NCBI GenBank assembly: GCA_021029095.1
Contig: JAJOHG010000003.1
Location: forward strand, 1 to 64,000
Direction of reading: 5' to 3'
Origin: Phellopilus nigrolimitatus
Taxonomy: Eukaryota; Basidiomycota; Agaricomycetes; Hymenochaetales; Hymenochaetaceae
DNA length: 64,000 nucleotides
Part shown: piece by piece, positions 47,076-57,209 of the stretch
How positions within the stretch are numbered: position 1 is the first letter of the stretch
Layout of the letters: each line of letters starts with the position of its first letter
Translations under genes and position numbers: made by a program
Notes under the pieces: generated by a model
Told to the model about the DNA's origin: nothing
What the model saw: only the letters and a program-made list of their open reading frames with translations
Database searches by the model: none

Positions 47076-47737
47076 TCAGTAGTTCGACGAATACTGCTGC
47101 TCAAACTGCTCGTGGGCTTGATGCTTTGCTCTCTCCCTGTCGATGAAGTCGAGCTAGATTAAACGCTACATTAGAACCAATGAAGGCTTCTTTTCATCCC
47201 ATATCATTCACTCACTCCCTTGGTTTCCACCTCGCGGTCGATGAAAGCCCCAGCAAAGCCAGCACTACATAGATAGAGTCAGCCACATAAAAAAATCAGT
47301 GAAGCAAAGCTGCACACAAGATCTCCTTTGCCTTCGCGTGAGAGTCGGGCTCGCCGTTCTCCGCAACGTGGTTCTCATAAGCTTTGGCAGCCTCGTACGC
47401 TTATGACAGAGGCCGCATTAGCTCGTCTTCATAGTTAGAGATCGGTTGACACACCAGCAGCACCACTGATGAGCTCATGGCTCAACGACGCCTTGTGTTC
47501 GTCGGCCGTGTTGTTGTACCTATGAGATCAGAGGTAGTCGATCAGTAATTGTGCGTTATACACATGCTAAGCTGCGGCTTACTAGAGGCGTTAAAAGACA
47601 ACAAGATTGAGAGCGTCGATCAGCGTTGATCCAGAGTCGATCACGACGTGCGTCAAGTGTGCTCGGCAGGCAAGGGTAGGCGTACATACCTGTTCGTAAG
47701 CCTGAGCCTGATCAGAGTCATCGCTGAACCAACCCAT
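47076..47737 (-). CDS. CipC-like antibiotic-response protein (DUF3759), copy A
   Basis: Five exons, complement(join(47076..47153,47216..47264,47318..47399,47455..47519,47691..47737)), give 106 residues. The family pattern is complete: MGWFSDDSDQAQAY, HKASLSHELISGAAAYEAAKAYENHV, FAGFAGAFIDREVETKG and LDFIDRE. CipC-like proteins are small, cytosolic, strongly induced by stress or antibiotics in fungi, and have no known activity. The frame between exons 1 and 2 closes only if the interval 47520-47690 is removed as a twin intron (see separate entry). A TATATAAA box lies about 95 bases upstream of the start. Confidence 0.88.
47520..47690 (-). other. predicted stwintron (class D1,2), copy A
   Basis: After exon 1 (ending CA of a Gln codon) comes G, then an inner intron GTATGT...CTAG at 47582-47689 (108 bases), then TAAGCC. 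Excision of the inner intron creates the donor GTAAGC. The resulting outer intron of 63 bases ends in CATAG before GTACAAC. The Gln codon CA+G and the conserved Tyr-Asn are then in frame. A single intron from the first GT leaves the wrong phase. Confidence 0.75.
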
Positions 47738-47827
47738 AGTAATGATGAAATGCGAGGTAGCGAGTTGTGAAGTGTGTTTGGTAGTGATAGAGAAGGAACT
47801 TGATAGCCACGAGAGAGAAAAGGAGGA

Positions 47828-47842
47828 TGCTTTATATACCTG
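47828..47842 (-). promoter_or_regulatory. TATA box of CipC-like copy A
   Basis: On the minus strand the sequence reads GGTATATAAAG about 95 bases before the ATG. The same element occurs at matching distance before copies B and C. Confidence 0.6.
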
Positions 47843-47889
47843 TAGTGGTCCTTGACAACGCGTTTGCTCTAAATATAATTGATACGGTC

Positions 47890-48584
47890 ACCTGATAATC
47901 TTTGGCCTCCTTTTTATGCTCATCTCTCTCGATTTTCCCATTGATATCCCCGAGTTGAACGAGAAGGAGGCCATGCGCGCTGATCTAGAGTCCAAAATGG
48001 AACGTGAAATCTTCGTACTGGCTATGTCTACATCAGTAGCACGCATGTTCTATTCTTATCCAAGTCAGCCACAAATAATTCCACCTCTAAATGTGTCAGG
48101 ATATATTTGAGATTATGTCTCTAATATTTGAAACAAAAATTAGTATGTTTCGCTTGTTGGAGAGGTCTTCTATCCCGAGATGAGTCCTTTCCGACAGACC
48201 CGAGTAAGCTATACGCTTCCGCAGCACGACCACCCCTTATCATTCAAACCAGAACAGCTTACTAGACTCAGCGGGCGCAAATTCGATGCCATATGGCGTG
48301 TACGCCTCGTTGCCCTCTACTAATGAGCGAAATCATTCGTCGTCTTGGACGCAAGACTTTAGACTCCCTTTAGGTACTTCTAAAAGATCCGGTCCACACT
48401 TTAGCCATAGACTATATGCGAGTCAAATTACTGACAGGCAACGTTTCCATCATAACACTCAATTTACACACACGTTGTTCAGAGAATCCATAACAGTCAT
48501 ACATCGATTCTCAGGGCGCATATCAAGTTAGTGTACAAGTTAATCCTTTTTTCCGAATTGTTACACCAACCCATCAGGTAGCAA
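47890..48584. other. spacer between CipC-like copies A and B
   Basis: No gene is seen. The left part contains promoter sequence of copy A shared with the relic near 50350 (GATACG and TCACCTG patterns). The right part (about 48480-48584) is the conserved 3' flank of copy B. A 64-codon frame at 47916 is not supported. Confidence 0.45.
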
Positions 48585-49277
48585 TCAGTAGTCCTGCGCA
48601 ACCTGAGACTCCGCCTGCTTGGAGGCGTGGTGCTTCGCTTTCTCCTTGTCGAAGAAGTCGAGCTAAATTGAATGCCCTATCAGCACCGATCGCCGCTTCG
48701 TGTAAACTCGTGTCTACTCACTCCCTTGGTCTCTACCTCGCGGTCGATGAAAGCACCGGCGAAGCCAGCACTAGGTAAGTATAGTCAGGCACCAACAGAA
48801 ACCATCGATGAGACAAAGCATGCGCACAAAAGTTCCTTTGCCTCTGCGTGCGACGAGGGCTTGCCGTTCTTCGCCACGTGTTTCTCGTAAGCTTTAGCAG
48901 CTTCGTAGGCTTATCGCAGAAGGGACGTTAGCCCGACTTCAATAAAAATATAGAACTGTTAACACACCAGCAGCACCGCCAAGAATCTCGTGAGTCAGAG
49001 ACGCCTTGTGTTCAGAACTGCCAGTCGACGCGGCGTTGTACCTTTAAAAATCAGAAGTAATCGAGTCAGTCAATCCACAGGACCAACTATAACGCAACTT
49101 ACTGGTGATGCCGACAGAAGACGAGTGAGACACGTCAAGAAGCGACAAGGTTAAAATGTGTCGATCAGCGTCGATCCCGACAGGCGCCAAGCGCGCTCGC
49201 GAAGCGAGAATGACATTGAGAGTACGCACCTGGTCGTAGGCCTGACCCTGGTCAGAATCTTTGTCGAACCAACCCAT
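48585..49277 (-). CDS. CipC-like antibiotic-response protein (DUF3759), copy B
   Basis: Five exons, complement(join(48585..48662,48722..48770,48828..48909,48968..49041,49231..49277)), give 109 residues. It starts MGWFDKDSDQGQAYDQY and keeps HKASLTHEILGGAA, AYEAAKAYEKHVAKNG, FAGFAGAFIDREVETKG and LDFFDKEKAKHHA. The exon sizes (47, 74, 82, 49, 78) parallel copies A and C. Exon 1 and 2 join in frame only through the twin intron at 49042-49230. It is probably stress-induced and cytosolic like other family members, with no known activity. Confidence 0.88.
49042..49230 (-). other. predicted stwintron (class D1,2), copy B
   Basis: G is followed by an inner intron GTGCGT...ACCAG at 49102-49229 (128 bases) and then TAAGTT. 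Removing it makes the donor GTAAGTT, and the outer intron then ends TTTTTAAAG before GTACAAC. The arrangement and phase are identical to copies A and C, although intron sequences have diverged. Confidence 0.75.
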
Positions 49278-49356
49278 GATAATGTTATAGTACGGTGTGG
49301 TGTGGTGAGTAGGTAGTGGAGAGGGAGCCTGATAACCACGAGAGGGAAGGGGGATG

Positions 49357-49369
49357 CTTTATATACCAG
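49357..49369 (-). promoter_or_regulatory. TATA box of CipC-like copy B
   Basis: The minus strand reads GGTATATAAAG about 85 bases before the start codon, in the same context (CATCC nearby) as copy A. Confidence 0.6.
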
Positions 49370-49419
49370 GAATGGCCCGTGACATCGCGCTGTTCTAAAA
49401 ATAGCTGATATGGTTCACC

Positions 49420-50030
49420 CCAGGATTGTAACGATGGCCCCTAAATGCTTTCAATCCGAATGACCGAACCAAGCGGTATCGATCGTTGGTGATGCCCCTG
49501 CTACCGAGATTGGTACCCATTGAGAGCCTGCGTGATCGATCCCATTGTCAATTCGTCAATGTTCGTCTTTGTTACGATCTTCTTCTAGACCAGGTCATAA
49601 ATTGCGATCGAATAGCCATATGATCTATTTTCTCCACTTAGCTCTCGAAATCTCGTACAATTTCTCACAATCAAGGCGTAGTCACTGCGCAGCACTGCGT
49701 GTTTCAAAAAAGTATAATCTGCTAAACGGAAATAGTGGAACAGGCAAAAATAACGATGCGCGGTTCAAGCACCGCTTAACACAGCACAACCGACCAGCGC
49801 GCACGGCGTCATTGGCCGCAAGTAGCACGAAAGAAATTGCGTGCCGTTCTTCGAAATTGACGGTCGTCTTAGAATGCAGACGAATCATCAAAGAAAGATG
49901 AGTCGTGTTTATAAAAGGGCTTCGTGCTTATCATAGGTACAGGCGTTTGATGAAGTCCGGCTCTTAAGCAAATTGCAGGACTTCTGGAAATCAAGATAGA
50001 TCTTGCGCAGGAAGTCGAGGCACAGGTAAC
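49420..50030. repeat. upstream block shared by CipC-like copies B and C
   Basis: This stretch resembles about 51470-52010: both share sequences such as TCCCATTGTCAATTCGTCAA (CACATT in the other) and AATCAAGATAGA near the far end. It shows that copies B and C arose by duplication of a unit that included about 0.6 kb of upstream DNA. No gene is called within it. Confidence 0.65.
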
Positions 50031-50094
50031 AAAGACGCAATCAGGCTCACGTGCAAAGGCGGTCCTTTGAGCTTTTAAGGAGCTGGAGGAAACA

Positions 50095-50250
50095 CTAGTG
50101 ACCCATCATAGTGAGGCCGACAGAAGATGCTAAGAGACGTAAAGAAGCGACAAGATAAAAGAGTGTCGATCAACGTCGATCACGACGTGCGCCAAGGAGA
50201 TACTGGTCGTAGGCCTGAGTCCGGTCAGAGTCGCTGCTGAACCGACCCAT
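50095..50250 (-). pseudogene. CipC-like gene relic (exon 1 and inner intron only)
   Basis: An exon 1 copy starting ATGGGTCGGTTC at 50250 and ending in CTACGACCAG is followed by sequence similar to the inner introns of the twin introns in the other copies. The inner donor GTGCGT/GTATGT is missing, the inner acceptor AG is changed (CTCACTATGATGG), and no later exons follow. A TATA-like sequence is still present near 50310 and a shared upstream motif near 50347. The gene is dead. Confidence 0.75.
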
Positions 50251-50641
50251 ATAGTACAGTGTGATGATTTGAGTAGTATGTCTTTAGTGGCGGAGAGGTG
50301 GGGCTGCTTCATATATTTGCAGTGATTCTTTGCTACATAAATAGCTGATACGATCACCTGTTAATCTCTGACCTCCCCATAAACTTTCCTCTTGATATGT
50401 GCTGAGGAGATTTCCATGCAGAGTGACAGAACGAAACCCCATGCGTAGTCGGCTGTTAATGACTGCGTCTACATCACTTGCAGGCTTAAATATTCTTGTT
50501 CAAGTCAGCCACAACCAGTGCCCTCAACTAATGCAGACATCCACAACACAGTCATACATCGATTACGAGAGTTCATATCAAGCTACTATACAGGTTACAA
50601 GTAATCCTTTTCCAAATCGCAAACAGTTCATCACGCAGCCA
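50251..50641. other. spacer between CipC-like relic and copy C
   Basis: It contains the relic's former promoter and the conserved 3' flank of copy C (shared with A and B). No gene is seen. Confidence 0.45.
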
Positions 50642-51319
50642 TCAATAGTCTTGCGCGACCTGGCTGTTGACCTGCTGCTTAGCATGATGCTTCGCCTTCT
50701 CCTTGTCGAAGAAATTCAGCTAGGTGAAGCGCTACATCAGCACCGATCAACACTTATTGTAAAGTCATAACTACTCACCCCTTTGGTCTCTACCTCACGG
50801 TCAACGAAAGCGCCAGAAAAGCCAGCACTGAGTGAGTATAATCAGACACCAGAATAAGTTAACAATAAAGCAAAACGTGCGCACAGGAGCTCCTTTGCTT
50901 GCGCGTGTGACGCGGGTTTGCCGTTCTTCGCGACGTGGTTCTCATAAGCCTTAGTAGCCGCGTAGGCTTATCACATAAAACCACATTAGCTCGCCTTCAG
51001 AAACAAAGAACTGTACGTCAACATACCAGCAGCACCGCCAAGAACCTCGTGGCTCAGTGACGCTTTATGTTCAGAACTAGTAGACTTCTCCTGGTACCTA
51101 TCGGAATTGAAACAATCGAGTCAGTTAATGTACGCTATAGAACAGACTCAAAAGCGGCTTACTGAAGTCACAGCGTCGCCAGCAGAAAGTGAACCAAAAA
51201 GCAACAATGTTGAAGAGTGCCAATCAGCGCCGGTTCCGACGTGCTTAGCAAGCTGAGGCGAATATACGCACCTGGTTGTAGGCCTGAGCCTGGTCAGAGT
51301 CATGGCTAAACAAACCCAT
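50642..51319 (-). CDS. CipC-like antibiotic-response protein (DUF3759), copy C
   Basis: Five exons, complement(join(50642..50719,50779..50827,50885..50966,51027..51097,51273..51319)), give 108 residues. It begins MGLFSHDSDQAQAYNQY and keeps HKASLSHEVLGGAA, AYAATKAYENHVAKNG, LAGFSGAFVDREVETKG and LNFFDKEKAKHHA. Sequence changes relative to A and B are mostly conservative and there is no stop, so it is likely functional. The twin intron at 51098-51272 is needed to join exons 1 and 2. Confidence 0.87.
51098..51272 (-). other. predicted stwintron (class D1,2), copy C
   Basis: G is followed by an inner intron GTGCGT...CTTCAG at 51162-51271 (110 bases) and then TAAGCC. Inner splicing yields donor GTAAGCC, and the outer intron ends CCGATAG before GTACCAG. 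The phase is 2 and the Gln codon is rebuilt as in copies A and B. Confidence 0.75.
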
Positions 51320-51411
51320 GGTAATATTACAGTTCGGTGTAGGGAGTTGAGTAAAGGATCTGGTAGTTGGAGAGGGAGCTTGATAATCTCCGAAGGGAAA
51401 AGGGAAAGAAG

Positions 51412-51424
51412 GTTTATATACCTG
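51412..51424 (-). promoter_or_regulatory. TATA box of CipC-like copy C
   Basis: The minus strand reads GGTATATAAAC about 97 bases before the start codon, matching the TATA elements of copies A and B in position. Confidence 0.6.
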
Positions 51425-51879
51425 CTGTGGTTAATGACGTCGCCGCACTTGTTCTAAAAATAACTGAAATGGTTACCCCACTTTTTTTTAACGATTGAAC
51501 GAAGCTGTCGTCGGTGGGGCCTGCTACTTACGGAGATGGTACGCATTGGGGACTTCGTGATCGATCACATTGTCAATTCGTCAACGCTCGTCTTCAGTGC
51601 GCGATTGATTATTGCATGGCCATATAAACTACTTTCCACCCTCCACTTTGAAAACAGGAAGTAAAGAACTTGTGAGATCCCCACACTCGAAACGCAGTCG
51701 CAGCACAGCTTGTTTCCAAAATGTACGAGGTGGAACTTGGTGAGACAAGAAGGCGATGCCTTATTACTGATCACCACTTAGCACAGCACGAGCGACGTCA
51801 CTGGACCACAAGTATCGCGACAATACTTGCCTGCTCTTCGAAAGTGAAAGATGAGGCACACATAGAGAAGGTTTCACGT

Positions 51880-52233
51880 CTATAGTACGACAGGCGTCTG
51901 ACGAAGCCCGGCTTCATGCATGACGAGTATCTTTAAAGCCTTCTGAAAATCAAGATAGAACTTGCGCAAGAAGTCAGGAAACACATAGCAAAGATCAGAG
52001 CAGAAAACAGGCTGGTATTGCAACGCCGCTTTGATCAAATCGTAATCAGTTAACCCTAAACGCGACTCCACTCTAATATAGAAACATATGGTACCATGTG
52101 TACTCAAAAAAGACAGTTTCAACCACGGAGTACATGACGATATTGCTCTGAGGTGATTGGCTCCGCGTTTGTTCGAGATGTCAAGATTAACGATAGCTCT
52201 GCAAAAAGGGAGACTAGAGTTTTTTTTTTTCAT
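51880..52233 (-). other. open frame of 117 codons, possible gene remnant
   Basis: The frame reads SRLGLTDYDLIKAALQYQPV, then DFLRKFYLDFQKALKILVM, which looks more protein-like than chance. A degenerate copy with a shifted frame lies at about 49930-50030 as part of the shared upstream block. There are no clear introns, and the N-terminal third looks random. It may be an eroded gene carried along with the array unit. No function is proposed. Confidence 0.3.
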
Positions 52234-52594
52234 TTCTTCACCATTACTGGAATCCGGTTCAAGTAGTCAATCGTCTTTGCTCGAGGCAACAGGTGCAGAT
52301 CGGACACATGTATTTAGCACAGCATCCAGATGAGAAATCGTAGCCACAAGGAACTTGCTTAAATCCAAAGACAAAAAATAGAGTCCTTAAGGAACAGAAT
52401 CAAGCAGAAGTGACTCATCGCTGTCGTTGGCGAGGATGACCATCGAGGCCAGTGGCACGAAAGGAGTGGCCAGAAAAGGAAGGAGTGACACAGCATCGTC
52501 ACGCGTTATCGTCAGCGCGGTCGATGGACTCGCGCAGTCAAGCAAGCTCGTCTGCACCCTCTGCTCACCGCGTCTCTGCTTTTTCAAACACGAT
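52234..52594. promoter_or_regulatory. upstream region of SNF7 gene
   Basis: No gene is seen. This presumed promoter lies between the array and the Snf7 start codon. Confidence 0.4.
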
Positions 52595-53519
52595 ATGATG
52601 TCGGGCTTTATGAGCTATTTCGTCGGGCGGAGGGACACCAAACAGGCGGCCCGCGACGCCATTGTGACCCTGCGCCAGCAGCTGCAGATGCTCGAGAAGA
52701 AGGAGGACCACCTCCAGAAGAAGGTCGACGAGGAGCTCAAGAAGGCCAAGGCCAACGCCGTCTCGAACAAATCTGGTGCGCACGTCACCCACCTCCGTCT
52801 TATCTAGCTCGTCTAATCAAGTATGTATGCTCTGGTTGCGCTGTGCGTCTACAGCCGCCACTGCCGCGCTACGACGGAAGAAGGCGGCAGAAACAGAGCT
52901 CGACCGCCTGTCGGGCACGCGATTGCAGCTCGAGATGCAGGTCAATACGCTCGAATCAGCAAATTTCAACCAGGAAACGATGGCCGCGATGAAGAAGGGC
53001 TCCGATGCGCTCAGGACGATCCACGGCAACCTGTGCGTGTGCTGCGCCCGCTTATTTAATAACTCAGCCGCTCGCTCGCTCACCCATTTATCTCAGAACA
53101 CCAAGCACAGTTGACGCGACGATGGCCGCCATCAACGACCAGCGGGAGATCGCAAACGAGATTTCAGACGCAATCTCGAACCCAATGAATGCGGGCATAG
53201 ACCTAGACGAAGCGAGTCCTTTAATACAGGGGCTGCGCTCTCCATCGCGCTAATTATGATGTACTATAGGACGAACTCAAGCAAGAGCTTGCAGATCTGG
53301 AGCAGGACGAGCTCAATGACCGCTTGGCTGGCGCCGAACGCGCACCCACGACGTCGTTACCATCTGCCACGAGGGAAGAGCGTGAGTGCCTTCGAGGTCT
53401 TCTTTCTCTTCTGGTATAGCCAAACTCATCTCTTTTGTTGTTCAGCGATACGACATACAGCGGAAGAGGACGACGAGGAAGCGGAGCTCAAGGCACTTCA
53501 AGCGGCTCTGGCTATGTAG
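52595..53519 (+). CDS. snf7: ESCRT-III subunit Snf7/Vps32
   Basis: Five exons, join(52595..52775,52855..53032,53097..53211,53270..53381,53446..53519), give 219 residues, the normal size. The N-terminus (MSGFMSYFVGRRDTKQAARD) and basic helix TLRQQLQMLEKKEDHLQKKV are typical. So are LRRKKAAETELDRL, the acidic autoinhibitory C-terminal half (LDEDELKQELADLEQDEL), and the final MIM1-like helix (EEAELKALQAALAM). Snf7 forms the main ESCRT-III polymer for multivesicular-body sorting and membrane scission. The third intron starts with GC (GCGAGT), the only choice that keeps LDEDELKQ in frame. Two ATG codons in tandem mark the start. Confidence 0.93.
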
Positions 53520-54126
53520 AATTCATAGATCTCCGCTGCGTCTTTCTTTCCCTCCTTTCATCACGTCTACCCATCTTTTGTCATTATACACATATCCCTC
53601 TTGGTATTATCATCCACCCATTTGGCTCTCTCCCTCCCTCTCACGTCTCTCCCATGTCTTTGTTGTGTTTTATTATCATCATATCGAGGCCCGCAGCGAA
53701 TTGTAGTTTAAGTAATGGCACGGAATGATTAAGGTCTGATTTTTTTCTAAGTATTATTATCTGCAGGAAGCGAAGCCAATTGGTGCAACCGGAAGTCTAT
53801 TTCGCGAGGTTTGAGGAAAAACTTTGGACTTGGAAACTGGACTGTGACATTACGCTCTAGAAATACAAGCAAATATAATATGGACATGGGATGATGCTCA
53901 CTACTACCGGTGCAGAAAAGGTCCTGGCGTGCAGTTTCTTTGCAAGTTAGATCGACGAATAAGTGATAGCGGAGAGGATGCGCGTGCGAAATACGATATA
54001 GGAATATAATACACAAGAGAATATGCCTTGGGAGTTTGCAGAATACTAATGAAAGTGGAGCACAGTCAGAATAACAGGAAGAAAAGCCCAGGGAAATGCA
54101 CGAATATTTGACAGCGAGACTTGGTT
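53520..54126. terminator. convergent 3' ends of SNF7 and NEM1 genes
   Basis: AT- and pyrimidine-rich sequence separates two converging stop codons. No gene is seen. Confidence 0.4.
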
Positions 54127-55950
54127 CTAGAAGCCGCGGAGGCCCAGGACGTGCCGCACGTCGCTGGTGAAGCGTAGCGAGTCAAGCACAGGGAGAAGGT
54201 CAAGGAGGGCCTCGTCGTTCGGGTCGTGCGTCCAACCCTCGATTGGAATCCCGTTCGCTGAATAGAAACGAGGCGTGCTCAGGTATACGTGATCGCAGAG
54301 ACGGCGGAGAGAAATCGCACCTTGGTTGATGCTGTAGCTCACCGGCGAGTTGTCGATCAGGCAGATGCGCGCGAGGTCTTCTTTGAGTACCGACAAATCC
54401 TTCGAATATGCGCCGTTCGGCAGCTGCGTGCAGTGCTGAGAGGCACAAGTGAGCTGAGCCGCTCATGAACTGAACGAACATCACAGCTCAGGCACTTACT
54501 TCGCGGAAGAAGCGCAGCGCGAGAATGCCGCGCCCAGCATCTAGCCAATCGATAACTGGGTCTGCATACTCCTTCATTGACGCCGTGAATATGACCAGCG
54601 TATACCATGCTGACACCTGTAAGCCACATGACGACGACGTAGGACGTGGAATGAGCACAAAAATAGTTCGAATAAATCCGAGACCACGCCCACCTTGCGT
54701 AAGAAATAGTCGACAAACGGCCGCTTATACACATGGTACAGCGTGCTGCGCCCGCCCAGAACGACCTCAACCATGTGTCCCGCCTTTCTGTTGCGCCCGA
54801 AGCCGATGAGGCTCCCGAAGTTGAGGATCCCGCTGTTCCCGCCTGACGGGAACAAGGGCCGCGTTGTCGAATGTATGAGCGTCTCGTCCAGATCAAGCAC
54901 AAGAGTCTTTCGCGTGTGCAGCGGCGTCACTTTGGCAGGCTGTGAGGGTTGTCCGACAGTTGTCTGAGTGCCCTGTGGTCGAGGTGGTGTCGGCGGAGAG
55001 AGAGTCGCTAACAAGGTGAACGGCGCAGCAGGACCTGTGCTCGGCGACGCAGGCTCTTGGTCGTCCGCGTCAGACGGGTCTGGAGGGATTAGATTCACAG
55101 TAGGCGGGCGGGGCAGCGGCGGGGCGACGGTAGACTGGCTCAACGGGGATGGGGTCGGGGGCTTCGTCTGGGGTTGCAGCACAATTTTTACAATGTCCGA
55201 GGCGCGCTCTCGCACGTACGACCTCTTCCGCCCTGTCCTGAGCTTTATACGCATCTGCAGCGCACTCGCCGCATCATCATCGCTTTCCTTCTCATCGCCG
55301 CTAGTCTCCAACTCTCCCTCCGTTTCCGCTAAACGCACCTTCGCAGCGTGCCGCAACGAGCGAGTTACCTTGCCCCAAAGCGCGCATAGCGAGCTCGCAA
55401 ACAGGTAAAGCACACGGACAAAGAACACCCGCCGGACCCAGCTGAGCTTCGGCGGAAGCGACTTGGACTGGATAGGTGGCGCGGGAATAGATAACATAGG
55501 CGCCTCTGCTTGCGCCTGTGGTTGCGAGCTTGCCGTCCCTCCAGAGCCCGTGGCCGGCGCTGTATCCCGCGAGGAAGTTGAAGGCCAAGCAAGCGCAGAA
55601 GTTGATACTGACGTCGAAAGCTGGAAGCGGCTGCTGACGGGCGTCGAACCCGCGCGCTTGCGCGCACGAACGGACGGCGGCGCGAGACGACGCTGCTGCA
55701 GTTGCTGATGCGCGCCCTGCGCCTGCGCCTGCGCAGATCCGGGAGTCGGAAAGAAGAACGCACGCACTGACGACCAGGTCTTGACGCGCTTCAACGGCGG
55801 ACGCGTGTCGTAACCTGGGCTGAAGAAAGCGCCGGGATCGGCATCGATGAGCGAGCCGTGCTCGTCTGTAGGCGTCGAGGGCGGGGTGTTTGGGACGGAG
55901 GCGGATGCGAGGACGTCGAATTGGCGGGAAAGGTAGGAGAGCGAGTTCAT
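54127..55950 (-). CDS. nem1: Nem1-like phosphatase catalytic subunit
   Basis: Four exons, complement(join(54127..54257,54321..54435,54500..54616,54694..55950)), give 539 residues. The HAD-type catalytic motif DLDETLIHS is at 353-361 with aspartates 353 and 355. It is followed by [47 protein letters not shown] and the closing [20 protein letters not shown] hydrophobic stretch ([17 protein letters not shown], about 176-192) anchors it in the ER/nuclear membrane. Nem1 with Spo7 dephosphorylates the phosphatidate phosphatase Pah1 and controls lipid droplet and nuclear membrane growth. The long N-terminal and middle linkers are Pro/Ser-rich and probably disordered. Confidence 0.93.
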
Positions 55951-56219
55951 GGGTCGAGAGCTCTATGTTGTGCAAGGCGAGATAAGAGATCACGAGGACG
56001 ACGGAGACGAGAACATGAGGATTGGGATCCAGAAAGCGTTGCGGTGGTGAGCGTGTTTAGCGTGAGCGTGTGCGTCGTGGTCAGCATCATGTCATCCGAC
56101 ATTTTCATATATTTTTCTTTTCTTCGAGTTCATTCATACACTCAACAAGAACAATTCAATCCTGTTCTACAACTACACTCTGCTACAGTTTCTCTCTCAA
56201 CTTCTTATTTCTGGCAGAC

Positions 56220-57209
56220 TCAGGCGCCTCGAGCTCGGAGCTTGTTCAGGATGGCTTGCCCGAGCGGTCCGGCCGACGCTGGGTTCTGGCCGGTGAGCAG
56301 GTTCCCAGACTCGACGACCTTCACCTGTCAATATAACGAATCGTGAGGATCAAAGAATCGGTGCAATTAATACGCTATCAGTGCAACACTTACACCCCAT
56401 GGTTCGGCGGAAACGTACTTTCCACCAAGCTCTCCAATTCTGCTCTCGACAAGGAAGGGAATGTCCTATAATAGAAAGACGGCGTCAATCGAATTGCTTC
56501 ACACACAATATCCTTGCTTGCTTACCGCCACCTTGCCGGCTTGCTTTTCTTCCTCATTCGAGAACGACGTCACTTCTCTGCCCGCGAGGATGGACTTTCC
56601 TTGAGCGTCCTTCACTCCGACAAGTGCGCTGTCGAACACCGATTATAAGTCAGCAGTTCGTTGCCTGCATACTCTGAACATGGGAACGTACGCAGGACCG
56701 TGGCAGACCGCGGCGACGATTTTGTTCTGGCTGTAGACGCTGGTGGCCAGCCTGATGTTGTCAGTGTCCGTGGCGAGGTCGAGAACGGGGCCATGTCCGC
56801 CGACGTAGAAGATCGCATCGTAGTCAGATGGCTTGACGGAGGAGAGTACCTTTGCATTTGCGAGCTTTTCTTTCACGGTGGGGTCTTGAAGGAAGTCTTG
56901 GCTTTGATTGTCCGTAAACATCTAGGAGTATATGTCAGCGTGACGCTTCGCAAGGGCTAGGATGCGAAGGACCTTGACGCTGTCTGTGTCGACTGGCGGG
57001 TTAGGGCCAGCCGGCGCGGCGAAGTCGATCACAGTATGGTCTTTCAGCACATAATACGGGTGAGCAGCCTCAGGCAGGTACCATCCCTGTTTGTACTTGT
57101 CAGGATTTTTTTTTTTTTGTCAAACATGAGACGAGATACAGACGGTGGTGGCGCCGGTGAGGGTCTTGTTGACGGAAGTGAAAATAAAGAGGACTCTTGG
57201 CTGGGACAT
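56220..57209 (-). CDS. Hsp31-like DJ-1/PfpI family protein (glyoxalase III type)
   Basis: Six exons, complement(join(56220..56324,56394..56465,56526..56628,56692..56921,56973..57086,57144..57209)), give 229 residues. The fold is marked by GWYLPEAAHPYYVL, the elbow glycine motif YVGGHGPVLDL, the nucleophile cysteine 133 in AVCHGPAAL, and VTSFSNEEE. It ends NPASAGPLGQAIL. Hsp31-type proteins detoxify methylglyoxal without glutathione and protect against oxidative stress in the cytosol. The start ATG gives MSQPRVLFIFTSVN, the expected first strand. A T-rich run (13 T on the plus strand) lies in the first intron. Confidence 0.92.

Noticed and set aside
47520..47690. Single intron with a hidden microexon in the CipC-like genes
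   Set aside because: No AG...GT pair enclosing a 2-, 5- or 8-base exon occurs at matching places in all three copies. The twin-intron model fits all three with the same sites.
55630..55660. tRNA-like string GGGCGTCGAACCCGCGCG
   Set aside because: It lies inside Nem1 coding sequence and lacks the acceptor stem and D-arm partners of a tRNA.
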